A stretch of DNA of 21,092 nucleotides, taken from Akkermansiaceae bacterium. GTDB lineage: Bacteria; Verrucomicrobiota; Verrucomicrobiia; Verrucomicrobiales; Akkermansiaceae. A program made the translations under genes and the position numbers. The notes beneath the pieces are model-generated. The model was not told the DNA's origin. It saw only the letters and a list, made by a program, of their open reading frames with translations, and did not search any database. The DNA is taken from contig JARFRT010000418.1 of the NCBI GenBank assembly GCA_029287105.1, forward strand, positions 1 through 21,092. Reading direction: 5' to 3'. Positions 7,798 through 14,886 of the stretch are shown piece by piece. The stretch's first letter is position 1; every line of letters begins with the position of its first letter.

Positions 7798-8721
7798 TTA
7801 GTTCTGTGGCTTGGCCCTGGGGTCCCCGACCTCCTGTTCGAGTTCGTTGATTTTGCGGCGGACACCATCCATCGGGTAGTCCTGATTTCGACGGGACCAG
7901 AAGTTTTTCAGCCACAGTAATTGTGTTTTTTTGTTGGGGAAGAGCTGTGCATCCGCAAGTCGCTCCGCCTCGGGGACCTCCAATGCATTCTGCAGGGCGA
8001 AGAGGCAGCACACGAGATTGGGAGTGTGGTTCTGGGGCGACTCCTTGAACAGCGCAAGCCCAAGCGCGTAGGCGTCCGGCTCACGGCCCTGCACCTGGGT
8101 CATGACGTAAAAGGCAAAGCGACGGAGTTGGCTCCGTCTGTAGTCGGGTAGCGATTTGCATGCCAGCGTATCCTCATAGTGGCCGAGCGCGCGGGCCGGG
8201 TCGGGTAGTTTATGGCGGTCGTTCCAGAGTCGGGCGAGCGCGAGGTGGAGGCGCCAGTCGTCCGGGTTCTGCCTGACCCCCTCGGTGAGGAAGGCGGCCC
8301 CTTTGCGGATGTAGGCCAGTTGCATGGCCGAACGGCGGATCGGGCTCAGGTCTTTGTTTTCCTTGTAGTAAACCGAGGCATTGGTGTGGAGATGCCATGC
8401 GCCTGTATCCCAGTAGTGGGTCGTCTGGGGTTGCAGGGTGGTGATGACCTCATAGCTTTGCTCCAGCTTCAGCCAATCGAGGTTTTCAAAGTGCACAAAG
8501 GCGCGCAGGTTCCAGATGGATGCGACCAGTGAACGCAACCCGCCGAGGGCCACGGCGGCGCCGGTCTGGCCCAGACGCAGGCTGGTGCCCTCCTTGAGCG
8601 GCGGTTGGATCAACCGTTGTGCCACCATGTCCTGGCTCAGTCGGTCTTCAAAGCGCAGCTTGGCGGCACCGAAGCCGAGCAAGATGCAGATGATCACAAC
8701 AATCTGGAAGAGGATACGCAC
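7798..8721 (-). CDS. Membrane-anchored TPR-like protein, third gene of the ABC operon
   Basis: Protein of 307 residues with a GTG start at 8721. Residues about 4-20 (LFQIVVIICILLGFGAA) form one N-terminal membrane segment or uncleaved signal. The remainder is helical and charged with TPR-like spacing, such as the blocks around YEVITTLQPQTTHYWDTGAWHLHTNAS, AYIRKGAAFLTEGVRQNPDDWRLHLALARLW and ALGLALFKESPQN. It ends in a charged coiled-coil-like tail. No enzyme motif is visible. It begins 22 bases after the ABC permease stop, in the same direction, so it is probably cotranscribed. A role as a periplasmic or membrane partner of that transporter is inference from position only. The 3' end faces the large cytochrome-like gene across 18 bases. 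Confidence 0.75.
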   Translation of the reverse strand: MRILFQIVVIICILLGFGAAKLRFEDRLSQDMVAQRLIQPPLKEGTSLRLGQTGAAVALGGLRSLVASIWNLRAFVHFENLDWLKLEQSYEVITTLQPQTTHYWDTGAWHLHTNASVYYKENKDLSPIRRSAMQLAYIRKGAAFLTEGVRQNPDDWRLHLALARLWNDRHKLPDPARALGHYEDTLACKSLPDYRRSQLRRFAFYVMTQVQGREPDAYALGLALFKESPQNHTPNLVCCLFALQNALEVPEAERLADAQLFPNKKTQLLWLKNFWSRRNQDYPMDGVRRKINELEQEVGDPRAKPQN

Positions 8722-8743
8722 GGGGGATCGGCTGCTAAATTGG

Positions 8744-9655
8744 TTAGAATTCTTTTTTCCGGAAAGTGAACCATGCCAGCACGCTGTAGATGCCTGCGTA
8801 GAACAGGGTGAGTATGGCCAGGCGGGCGAGGACGCCCTGGCCGATTTTTTTGCCTTCGATGGAGGCGTCGATGATGTTGTAAAGTTGGAAGTCGGGGAAA
8901 ATCAGAGCCACCCCCTGGGTGAGTATTTTCAGTTCTCCGGACACCCCGTCTTTTTGGCTGTAGAGCCAGTAATTCCGCGCATCCGCGGTGAAGTGGCCGA
9001 TGAAATAGATCACCACGGCAATCACGATGGTAAATAGGGTGGAGCTGGAGAAGGTCGAGATCAGGAGCGCAAGGGACGCCATGACCGTCGCCTTGAAAAA
9101 GATCGCGGCGATCCCGGCCTGCAGGTCCCAGGTCACCCCTTGTTGGGAAATGGATTCCCGGCGAATGTCGAGGTATTGCTGTGGCCAGCCGAGCTTGGCT
9201 CCTTTTTCCATTTCCGCGGCTAGCAGTTCTTCGGCGCGCAGATGGAGGACGACGGTGAGCAGCGCATCCATCAGCAGCAGTGAAACGGCGATCAGAACCA
9301 GCACGCCGGCGAGCTTCCCGAGCAGGTAATCGAGGCGTGGCACGGGTTTGCTCAGGATAGTGTAAAGTGTCCGGTCTTCGAGATCCTTAGGGATGAGCAA
9401 TGCGGTGCCGGCAATGGCAAAAAGTGCGGAAAACATCGCCATCGCCCCCATGGCCGTACTTTTCAGAATGATCAGTTCCTGTTCGGCGCTGTCCTCGGTG
9501 ACGCGACTCCATGGCATATCAAAGAAGCTGGCCGCCAGCATCAGGATGACAAACACCGCGAGAAAATAAAATACCTTCATCCGCACCAGTTGGGTGAAGG
9601 TATGGCCGGCGATCACCGAGATGCGGGCCGGGGAGAAAAAACCGTTTCTACGCAT
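8744..9655 (-). CDS. ABC-2 type transporter permease
   Basis: Protein of 303 residues starting at ATG 9655 (MRRNGFFSPARISVIAGHTF). The open frame reaches back to 9943, but that part lies inside the ATPase gene and is only its shadow. The hydrophobic segments fit an ABC-2 permease: about residues 27-45 (VFYFLAVFVILMLAASFF), 69-89 (MGAMAMFSALFAIAGTALLI), 113-137 (LAGVLVLIAVSLLLMDALLTVV), 190-225 and a last one near the C-terminus (LAILTLFYAGIYSVLAWF). The LEDRTLYTILSKPVPRLDYLLGKLAG segment after the second helix is the cytoplasmic coupling region typical of export permeases. The gene overlaps the ATPase 3' end by 8 bases and has a good ribosome site, so translation is coupled. Cargo is unknown. 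Confidence 0.88.
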   Translation of the reverse strand: MRRNGFFSPARISVIAGHTFTQLVRMKVFYFLAVFVILMLAASFFDMPWSRVTEDSAEQELIILKSTAMGAMAMFSALFAIAGTALLIPKDLEDRTLYTILSKPVPRLDYLLGKLAGVLVLIAVSLLLMDALLTVVLHLRAEELLAAEMEKGAKLGWPQQYLDIRRESISQQGVTWDLQAGIAAIFFKATVMASLALLISTFSSSTLFTIVIAVVIYFIGHFTADARNYWLYSQKDGVSGELKILTQGVALIFPDFQLYNIIDASIEGKKIGQGVLARLAILTLFYAGIYSVLAWFTFRKKEF

Positions 9656-10589
9656 GGGGGTCTCCTTGCTCGTTGGTGTTGCCGGGCTTGGCGGCGGTGG
9701 CCGCCGTTTCTGCATGGTCGGATGCGTTGGCCAAGGCGTCCGACTTGCGGGCTTCATCAAGGAAGAGCCGTTCGAGGGTGGTCTTGGGTTTTCCCATGCG
9801 GACGAACTCCGCATTTTCGGCATCGGCAATGACGGCGCGGATGCGGGCGAGGGTGCGCGAGCTGGCATTCCGGATGACGACCTCGGTCTGGTCCTCAATG
9901 GCGATGAGGTCTTCCAACCTGCCTTCCTTGACAATCTTGCCATTGAAGATGATTCCCACGTGATCGCAGACCTCCTGGACTTGTTCCAGCAGGTGGGAGC
10001 AGAGGAAGACGGTGACCCCGCGTGCCTTCAGGTCGACGATCAGATCACGGATCTGGCGCGAGCCAATGGGGTCGACGCCGGCGGTGGGCTCGTCCAGAAT
10101 CAACAGTCGGGGGTCGTGGATGAGTGCCTGGGCGAGGCCGATGCGTTGCAGCATGCCCTTGGAATAGCCGCCGATGCGTCGCTTGCGCGCGTCCTGCAGG
10201 GAGACCATCTCGAGCATTTCCTCAACCCGGTTTTGCACTTCCTTGCCGCGCATGCCGCAGAGTTTGGCGTAGAAGCGCAGTGTTTCCTCACCGCTGAGGT
10301 GTTTGTAAAAGTAGGGGTTCTCCGGCAGGAAGCCGATTTCCTGGCGGGAATCGGTTTTCATTGAGTTTTTGCCAAAGACGTGGCAGCTGCCGCGGGTCGG
10401 GGCGAGCAGACCTAGCAGGGCCTTCATAGTGGTGGATTTACCCGAACCATTCGGGCCGATCAGTCCGTAGACCTCCCCTGGCATGATGGCAAGCGACACG
10501 TCATCAACGGCCCGCACCCTCGACTTTCGAAAAGGCGAGGGGAATTCCTTGACCAGATGGTTGATTTGAACGGCGGGTGTGACTTCCAT
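9648..10589 (-). CDS. ABC transporter ATP-binding protein (ABC-2 exporter type)
   Basis: Protein of 313 residues from ATG 10589. A GTG at 10625 would add 12 residues without family support. The nucleotide-binding domain is complete: Walker A GPNGSGKST (45-53), Q-loop region around GFLPENPYFYKHLSGEE, signature YSKGM (142-146), Walker B LLILDEP (162-168), D-loop GVDP and H-loop His199 in CSHLLEQ. A region of about 85 residues after the domain (EVVIRNASSRTLARIRAV onward) has the accessory fold common in CcmA/NatA-like export ATPases. It ends in an Ala- and charge-rich tail. It powers the permease encoded directly downstream. First gene of a three-gene operon, about 137 bases from the divergent lipoprotein gene. 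Confidence 0.9.
   Translation of the reverse strand: MEVTPAVQINHLVKEFPSPFRKSRVRAVDDVSLAIMPGEVYGLIGPNGSGKSTTMKALLGLLAPTRGSCHVFGKNSMKTDSRQEIGFLPENPYFYKHLSGEETLRFYAKLCGMRGKEVQNRVEEMLEMVSLQDARKRRIGGYSKGMLQRIGLAQALIHDPRLLILDEPTAGVDPIGSRQIRDLIVDLKARGVTVFLCSHLLEQVQEVCDHVGIIFNGKIVKEGRLEDLIAIEDQTEVVIRNASSRTLARIRAVIADAENAEFVRMGKPKTTLERLFLDEARKSDALANASDHAETAATAAKPGNTNEQGDPHA
9662..9667 (-). promoter_or_regulatory. Shine-Dalgarno site of the ABC permease gene
   Basis: AAGGAG on the minus strand, six bases before ATG 9655 and inside the 3' end of the ATPase gene. It fixes the permease start and supports translational coupling. It is the only near-canonical ribosome site at normal spacing that I found among the genes of the window. 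Confidence 0.7.
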
Positions 10590-10726
10590 GTTGAATTGAT
10601 AGGGAAGATAGCGGTATCGGGGCACTGTGCAATGGCTTTTGTAGGTTAGGCGAATAATTATAGGTCCCCCTCAACCAATCCTTTTTCTCTGGACAATTCC
10701 TCACACGCATGTCGATCTGTCCAGGT

Positions 10727-11575
10727 ATGAAAACGCAATTAATCATGATAGTGACGGGAGCGGTCAGCCTTTTCGGCTTGAGCTCCTGCTTCCAGGTGGA
10801 AAGTACCATTACCGTCAGAAAAGATGGTAGTGGAACGATCAGCGAGAAAATGGTTCTGGGTGAACAAATGAAGATGATGCTCGCCCAGGCCGGAGCCGGT
10901 GGAGAGGACCCGATGGCCCAGATGCTAGATAAAACCAAGGCCGAGGCCCGCGCCAAGGCTATGGGCGAGGGTGTCGAAGTCGTCAGTGTCGAGAAAATCG
11001 ATGCCCAAGGCAAATTGGGCGTGAAAACCACCTTTCGCTTTGCCGATATTAACAAGCTGAAGTACTCGCCGAACGATGCGATGGATAAGGGCGATGCCGG
11101 CGGCAATGCAGCCGACGACGGCGACGAAGGCAGTGTGACCTTTAAGCTGGCCGACGGCAGACTGACCATCATTCAAAAAGCTCCCCAAGGCGATGCCAAT
11201 GACGCCGGCGGGTTTGAGATGGTCGATGGTAAACTGACCCTCAAACCGCAGGTGCCCCAAGGGGGTGGCAAGGATGCTAAGCCTGAGCAGCCGGAGATAG
11301 ATCCGCAGCAGTTGGCCATGATGCAGGGGATGATGAAGGACATGCGCGTCACCACGAAAGTGATCATCGAGTCAGGCATCAACAGCACAGACGCCACCTA
11401 TGTTGATGGCGACACCATCATCCTGTCGGATATCCGGATGGAAAAGCTTTTGGCGGATCCTGAGAAGCTTAAATCTCTTCAAGGCGGCGATTTCGACCAG
11501 ATGAAAAAAGCCCTCAAGGGGGTGGAGGGAATCAAGTTCGAAGACAAGGACTCGATCACCGTGGAGATGAAGTAA
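10727..11575 (+). CDS. Lipoprotein of unknown function, LppM/DUF3153-like N-terminus
   Basis: Protein of 282 residues from ATG 10727, with an upstream in-frame ATG at 10709. MKTQLIMIVTGAVSLFGLSSC is a lipoprotein signal with acylated Cys21 (lipobox L-S-S-C). The segment straight after it (FQVESTITVRKDGSGTISEKMVL) resembles the start of LppM/DUF3153-like lipoproteins, in which a beta strand with a DGSG turn follows the Cys. This match is by eye. Residues 139-162 and 163-186 are a tandem duplication: FKLADGRLT with APQG, then FEMVDGKLT with VPQG. The rest is Met-, Asp- and Gly-rich, with ATYVDGDTIILSDIRMEKLL near the end. It is anchored to a membrane facing the periplasm. Transcription probably ends at the hairpin at 11631. 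Function unknown. Confidence 0.75.
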   Translation: MKTQLIMIVTGAVSLFGLSSCFQVESTITVRKDGSGTISEKMVLGEQMKMMLAQAGAGGEDPMAQMLDKTKAEARAKAMGEGVEVVSVEKIDAQGKLGVKTTFRFADINKLKYSPNDAMDKGDAGGNAADDGDEGSVTFKLADGRLTIIQKAPQGDANDAGGFEMVDGKLTLKPQVPQGGGKDAKPEQPEIDPQQLAMMQGMMKDMRVTTKVIIESGINSTDATYVDGDTIILSDIRMEKLLADPEKLKSLQGGDFDQMKKALKGVEGIKFEDKDSITVEMK

Positions 11576-11592
11576 TACGATCCGCGTAAATC

Positions 11593-11612
11593 GAATGAGG
11601 CAAGCCTCATTC
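11593..11612. repeat. Hairpin downstream of the lipoprotein gene
   Basis: The arms GAATGAGG and CCTCATTC form a perfect 8-bp stem around the loop CAAG, 18 bases after the lipoprotein stop. There is no T run on either strand, so alone it is unlikely to terminate. It may protect the mRNA 3' end or help the stronger hairpin 18 bases farther on. Confidence 0.5.
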
Positions 11613-11630
11613 AATCACCCGTAGAGAAAG

Positions 11631-11661
11631 GCGCGCCGTGAAATTCACGGCGCGCTATTTT
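11631..11661 (+). terminator. Rho-independent terminator of the lipoprotein gene
   Basis: The stem GCGCGCCGTG and CACGGCGCGC (10 bp, perfect, very GC-rich) has the loop AAATT and is followed on the plus strand by TATTTT. The inner bases could extend the pairing to 12. It closes the plus-strand lipoprotein transcript before the convergent rpsP terminator. Confidence 0.8.
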
Positions 11662-11702
11662 GCGATGCCCGCGGGTCTGGCTGAGGCTCTCGGCGCAGGC
11701 CC

Positions 11703-11735
11703 AAAAAAAACGCGCCGACCGGAAGTCGACGCGTT
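11703..11735 (-). terminator. Rho-independent terminator of rpsP
   Basis: On the minus strand the arms AACGCGTCGAC and GTCGGCGCGTT form an 11-bp stem with one G-T wobble. The loop is TTCCG and a run of T follows (the A run at 11703-11710 on the plus strand). It lies 33 bases after the rpsP stop, so the rpsP transcript probably ends here as a single-gene unit. Confidence 0.85.
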
Positions 11736-11767
11736 CACTAAACAACAATAGAGTATTGCCTGTAAAA

Positions 11768-12025
11768 TCAGGCTTCGGCGTGAAGGGCTTCTTTGCGGGC
11801 CTTCTTGATGATGTCGCGCACGGTATCGGACGGTTGGGCGCCCTTGGAAATCCATTCGTCGGCCTTGGCGACGTTGATGTCGTAGTTGACACCGTCCTCC
11901 ATGGGATTGTAGGTGCCGATTTGCTCGATGTAGCGGCCGTCGCGGCGTTTGCGGCTGTCCACAGCAACGATCTTGTAATAAGGACGATCCTTGGTGCCTT
12001 GGCGGTTGAGTCTGAGAGTAAGCAT
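11768..12025 (-). CDS. rpsP: 30S ribosomal protein S16
   Basis: Protein of 85 residues from ATG 12025 (MLTLRLNRQGTKDRPYYKIV). The frame is open to 12196, but the upstream part is not protein-like. S16 hallmarks are the N-terminal RLNRQGTKDRPYYKIVAVDSRKRRDGRYIEQIGTYNP, with basic residues contacting 16S rRNA, and the KADEWISKGAQPSDTVRDII C-terminal region. The length matches the 80-90 residue family. It is an assembly protein of the small ribosomal subunit. In many bacteria rpsP heads an rpsP-rimM-trmD-rplS operon. Here a strong terminator follows 33 bases after the stop and the next gene is convergent, so rimM and trmD must be elsewhere. No Shine-Dalgarno site precedes the start. Confidence 0.95.
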   Translation of the reverse strand: MLTLRLNRQGTKDRPYYKIVAVDSRKRRDGRYIEQIGTYNPMEDGVNYDINVAKADEWISKGAQPSDTVRDIIKKARKEALHAEA

Positions 12026-12074
12026 GGTTGAATGGGTTGAAAAATGATGCGGCGCTGCTGCGACGGGGCGGGAA

Positions 12075-12101
12075 ATTGTACGATGCGGGGTGATTTGCCA
12101 A
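12075..12101 (-). promoter_or_regulatory. Possible sigma-70-type promoter for rpsP
   Basis: On the minus strand TTGGCA (12101-12096) and TACAAT (12080-12075) are separated by 15 bases. This is one or two short of ideal and would be 16 if CTTGGC is taken as the -35. It lies about 50 bases upstream of the rpsP ATG. A weaker plus-strand pair for obgE could be TTTTCA (12132) and TAAATA (12154), 16 bases apart. Both are by eye. Confidence 0.35.
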
Positions 12102-12217
12102 GCGAAAAATGGTATTTTCAGCGATTTCACGTTTTCATTAGGGAAAACGATGCTAAATACCGCCTCCGCCATTTCTCTTGGAACGGGCAACTTCAAACTT
12201 CAGACTTTAGCAAATCC

Positions 12218-13273
12218 ATGTTTATCGACCACATCAGAATCATCGCCCAGGCTGGCGACGGCGGCAACGGCGTCGTCCATTTCCGCAGGGAAAAATTCAG
12301 ACCCAAGGGTGGCCCGGACGGTGGCGATGGCGGCAACGGCGGCAGCGTCATCCTCCGTGTCGATCCCTCCGTCGATAACCTCAAGGCCTATTCCTATGAC
12401 CCGAAGCTCATTTGCAAACCCGGAGAGCACGGTGCCGGCAACCGCAAACACGGGAGGACATCCAAGGATAAAATCGGGCGCGTGCCACCGGGCACCGTCG
12501 TCTACCGCAGTAACGCAAGCACCGTCACCGAGGCCGTGGAAAAGGAACGCAGTGACGCGGGCATCGACCTCGAACCCATCGCCGACCTGACCGAATACGG
12601 CGAGGAGTTCGTCCTCTGCGCCGGCGGTAAAGGCGGCAAGGGGAACTGGCACTACAAGACGTCCGTCAACCAGGCCCCCGAAGAGCACACGCTGGGCACC
12701 GAGGCTGAGTCCGGTGTTTTCTATCTTGAGCTGCGCCGCATCGCGGACGCGGGCATGGTGGGCTTCCCTAACGCCGGCAAATCCACCCTGGTGAGTAAAC
12801 TGTCCCAAGCCACGCCGAAGATTGCCAACTACCCGTTCACCACCCTGAACCCGATGGTGGGTGTGGTCGAGTTTCCCAAGTACCGTCGCTGCACGGTGGC
12901 GGATATCCCCGGACTGATCGAGGGCGCCCATGCGAACCGCGGGCTGGGGCACGAGTTTTTGCGTCACATCACGCGCTGCCGCTTGTTGCTCTTTGTGATC
13001 GATATGGCGGGCAGCGAGGGCCGTGATCCCATTGAAGACCTCGAAACCCTGCGCATGGAGATCAAGCTCTATGATGAGGACGTTTCGAAGTTCGAATGGA
13101 TCGTTGTGGCGAACAAGATGGATCTCGAGGGGGCCGAGGAAAACCTGGCCATGTTCAGGCAGCGTTTCCCCAAGGTGACGATCCTGCCGATTTCTGCCAA
13201 TACCGGCGACGGTCTTGAGGGCCTTCGTGAGGAGCTCGACCGGCGGGTGGGGTATCGCAGGGATAATACCTAG
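12218..13273 (+). CDS. obgE: GTPase Obg/CgtA
   Basis: Protein of 351 residues from ATG 12218 (MFIDHIRIIAQAGDGGNGV). The frame is open from 12044 but is not Obg-like there. Residues 1-160 are the glycine-rich Obg domain (GGPDGGDGGNGGSV, CAGGKGGKGN). The GTPase domain has G1 GFPNAGKST (182-190), switch YPFTTLNP, G3 DIPG (229-232), G4 NKMD (299-302) and G5 SANTG. It ends after the G domain, without the extra C-terminal domain found in some Gram-positive Obg proteins. Obg binds the 50S subunit, helps its late assembly and links GTP or ppGpp levels to growth. It is divergent from rpsP with 192 bases between. The usual rplU-rpmA neighbours are absent from this window. No ribosome site is visible before the start. 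Confidence 0.95.
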   Translation: MFIDHIRIIAQAGDGGNGVVHFRREKFRPKGGPDGGDGGNGGSVILRVDPSVDNLKAYSYDPKLICKPGEHGAGNRKHGRTSKDKIGRVPPGTVVYRSNASTVTEAVEKERSDAGIDLEPIADLTEYGEEFVLCAGGKGGKGNWHYKTSVNQAPEEHTLGTEAESGVFYLELRRIADAGMVGFPNAGKSTLVSKLSQATPKIANYPFTTLNPMVGVVEFPKYRRCTVADIPGLIEGAHANRGLGHEFLRHITRCRLLLFVIDMAGSEGRDPIEDLETLRMEIKLYDEDVSKFEWIVVANKMDLEGAEENLAMFRQRFPKVTILPISANTGDGLEGLREELDRRVGYRRDNT

Positions 13274-13398
13274 GCCATGAGCCACAAGGCGATGTGAGGG
13301 AGCGGTTTACCTGTCTGCTGACATGACCATGTTGCCGCAGGCCCAGGAAGGAGGGAAACTCCTGTCCCTCGGCAACCCAAGCCCGCAACCCAAGCCTT

Positions 13399-13430
13399 CT
13401 TTCGTGTCCCTTTTCGCGTTTTTCGCGGTC
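13399..13430. repeat. Degenerate TTCGTG/TTCGCG intergenic repeat tract
   Basis: Three spaced units (TTTCGTG at 13400, TTTCGCG at 13412, TTTCGCG at 13421) with CCTT-rich spacers, ending in GGTC. It resembles the CGTGTCTTTCGTG-type intergenic tracts that are dispersed in many environmental bacterial genomes. This is recognised by eye, with one tract in the window. Confidence 0.35.
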
Positions 13431-13473
13431 GAAAAAAAGCATCCTAAGACAGACCGGCCCATTCATCCTCTGC

Positions 13474-13498
13474 TGTGGACAGGAGTGTCCACACTCCC
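13474..13498. repeat. Overlapping palindromes that can form two alternative hairpins
   Basis: TGTGGACA (13474-13481) and TGTCCACA (13486-13493) form a perfect 8-bp stem around GGAG. The loop bases plus the right arm, GGAGTGT (13482-13488), are also complementary to ACACTCC (13491-13497). The two folds exclude each other. There is no T run, so it is not a standard terminator. It may be a REP-type element. Confidence 0.5.
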
Positions 13499-13600
13499 TA
13501 CCTTAAACCGCTTCGCGGGCACCTGTGCAATGCAGGAGCAGTCAACATGCAACCTGGAATGTTCAAGATTAAGGCAGATTGGGGGCAGTCCCGCATGCTG

Positions 13601-14743
13601 TTATTCAGGGATCGAGTGATAGATTTGCTCGAGGGTGAGTACGGCGTAGGCGGTGACGAGTACGGGATCGCTTTCCCACCAGCGTGAGTTTTTGTTCACC
13701 CATGAGCCGTCTTCGCGTTGGTCGGTGAGGATTTTGCCAGCCAGATCGTTGCGCCAGTCGACTTTTTTGCCATCCTTGAGGGTGAGTTTGTCAATATTGG
13801 CGGCGGCGAGACCTTTCGCCATGACGTGGTAGTAGTAGAAGAGCCCCTGTTGACCGAGAGCGGGATCCTCTTTGGTGGCGAGGCCGGGGTTTTCCTTGAC
13901 GGTGTAGTTCTCGGCCAGCCATTTTTTGACGGAGGTGACGCGGACGTCCTTTTCGTCCAGCTCTGCGTAGATCATCGAGAGCAAGCCGGCATAGGACATG
14001 GATCCGTATCCGCGCAAGGTTTTGCTGCCGTCCGGGTTGATGTTATGCCCTGCCTTCGAGTCGCCGGGGAAGTAGTTCATTGAACCGTCATTACTGATCC
14101 CGGGCTGGTCGTTGGTTTCCTTCAGGTTCTGGGTACGCGAGATGAACTGGATGGCGGCATCCCAATTGAGTTCGGGCTGCTTGCCGGAGGCGTCGTCCTG
14201 GGCAATATGCCGCGACAGTCGGAGCGCCTCGATTGAGAGGTAGGTGTTGGACATGTCGGAGTGATTGAATGACCCTCCGTAGCCGATGCCGCCATCGTAT
14301 TTATTATCGGCCTCGCCCTTGGTATCCCAGTCGGTCTGTTGGTTGATGAGGAATCTGCGGGCCTTGAGGATGGTCGGATGATAGGATTTGTCGCCGGTGC
14401 TGACCAGGGCGACAATGGAGGTGGCCGTGTTGTAGGTGCCAAGTCCCTTGCCGTAGATGCCGCCATCGTCCTTCTGCTGTTTGACCAGCCAGCTGTAGCC
14501 TCGGTCGATGTGCTCCGCCTTTTCGTAGGATGGAGAACGCATCGCGGCGGTGAGCGCCAGCGCGGTGTAGGCGGGGTACTTGGCTTCGCGCCAGAAGCCC
14601 TCCTTGTCTTGCTGGGCCTTGAGGTAGTTATTGCCGCGTTCGATGGCCCGTTTCATCTCCAGTTTGACGGAGAGGTATGGGTTGGGCGTGGTCTGTGCAG
14701 ACAGTGGCAGAGTGAGTGCGAGGATGGGGAGAAGAATTTTCAT
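13601..14743 (-). CDS. Secreted alpha/alpha-toroid protein (prenyltransferase/squalene-cyclase-like repeats)
   Basis: Protein of 380 residues from ATG 14743. The open frame extends to 14935, but that part overlaps trxB and is not protein-like. MKILLPILALTLPLSAQ is a Sec signal peptide cleaved near residue 16. The rest carries repeats of the squalene-hopene cyclase/prenyltransferase toroid type with QxxxGxW/Y motifs: LKAQQDKEGFW (41-51), LVKQQKDDGGIYG, INQQTDWDTKGEADNKYDGGIGYG, SRTQNLKETND and LTDQREDGSWVN. The cyclase DXDD acid motif is not evident, so cyclase activity is unlikely. Secreted proteins of this type are frequent in PVC bacteria without a known role. It lies 143 bases downstream of trxB on the same strand. 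Cotranscription is possible but a separate promoter is equally likely. Convergent with obgE. Confidence 0.82.
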   Translation of the reverse strand: MKILLPILALTLPLSAQTTPNPYLSVKLEMKRAIERGNNYLKAQQDKEGFWREAKYPAYTALALTAAMRSPSYEKAEHIDRGYSWLVKQQKDDGGIYGKGLGTYNTATSIVALVSTGDKSYHPTILKARRFLINQQTDWDTKGEADNKYDGGIGYGGSFNHSDMSNTYLSIEALRLSRHIAQDDASGKQPELNWDAAIQFISRTQNLKETNDQPGISNDGSMNYFPGDSKAGHNINPDGSKTLRGYGSMSYAGLLSMIYAELDEKDVRVTSVKKWLAENYTVKENPGLATKEDPALGQQGLFYYYHVMAKGLAAANIDKLTLKDGKKVDWRNDLAGKILTDQREDGSWVNKNSRWWESDPVLVTAYAVLTLEQIYHSIPE

Positions 14744-14886
14744 GATGTGGTTGAGGATGTGTTGTGAGTAGGGTGGCCTACGGGGCTGGGTGACATAATC
14801 ATAACGTTGATACCGCAGTATTCTTGTCTTTTTTTTCAAAAATGAAGCATGGCTATCGTTGGCCGTGGGGGCATGTGCGTCGGCCC

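Larger units (their letters stand above)
13274..13600. other. Non-coding stretch with repeat-like hairpins
   Basis: 327 bases between two convergent genes (obgE plus, toroid protein minus), so no promoter is needed here. Open frames crossing it (13323-13619 plus, 13155-13466 minus) have no domain-like features or ribosome sites. It contains a degenerate TTCGTG/TTCGCG tract (13399-13430), an A run (13432-13438) and a palindromic element (13474-13498), both listed separately. It also contains a weak AGGAG/CTCCT hairpin near 13348-13362 that could serve as the obgE terminator. The composition looks like a dispersed intergenic repeat cluster. Confidence 0.5.

Noticed and set aside
9594..10364. 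256-residue plus-strand frame across the ABC ATPase
   Set aside because: It is antisense to Walker A/B and signature motifs that identify the real gene. It is a shadow.
12200..13285. 361-residue minus-strand frame antisense to obgE
   Set aside because: It mirrors the codons of a clear Obg GTPase. The His-, Ala- and Val-rich composition is typical of antisense shadows in GC-rich genes, with no start site or domain.
13323..13619. 98-residue plus-strand frame between obgE and the toroid gene
   Set aside because: It runs across hairpins and repeat-like DNA and overlaps the 3' end of the convergent gene. It has no ribosome site and no domain.
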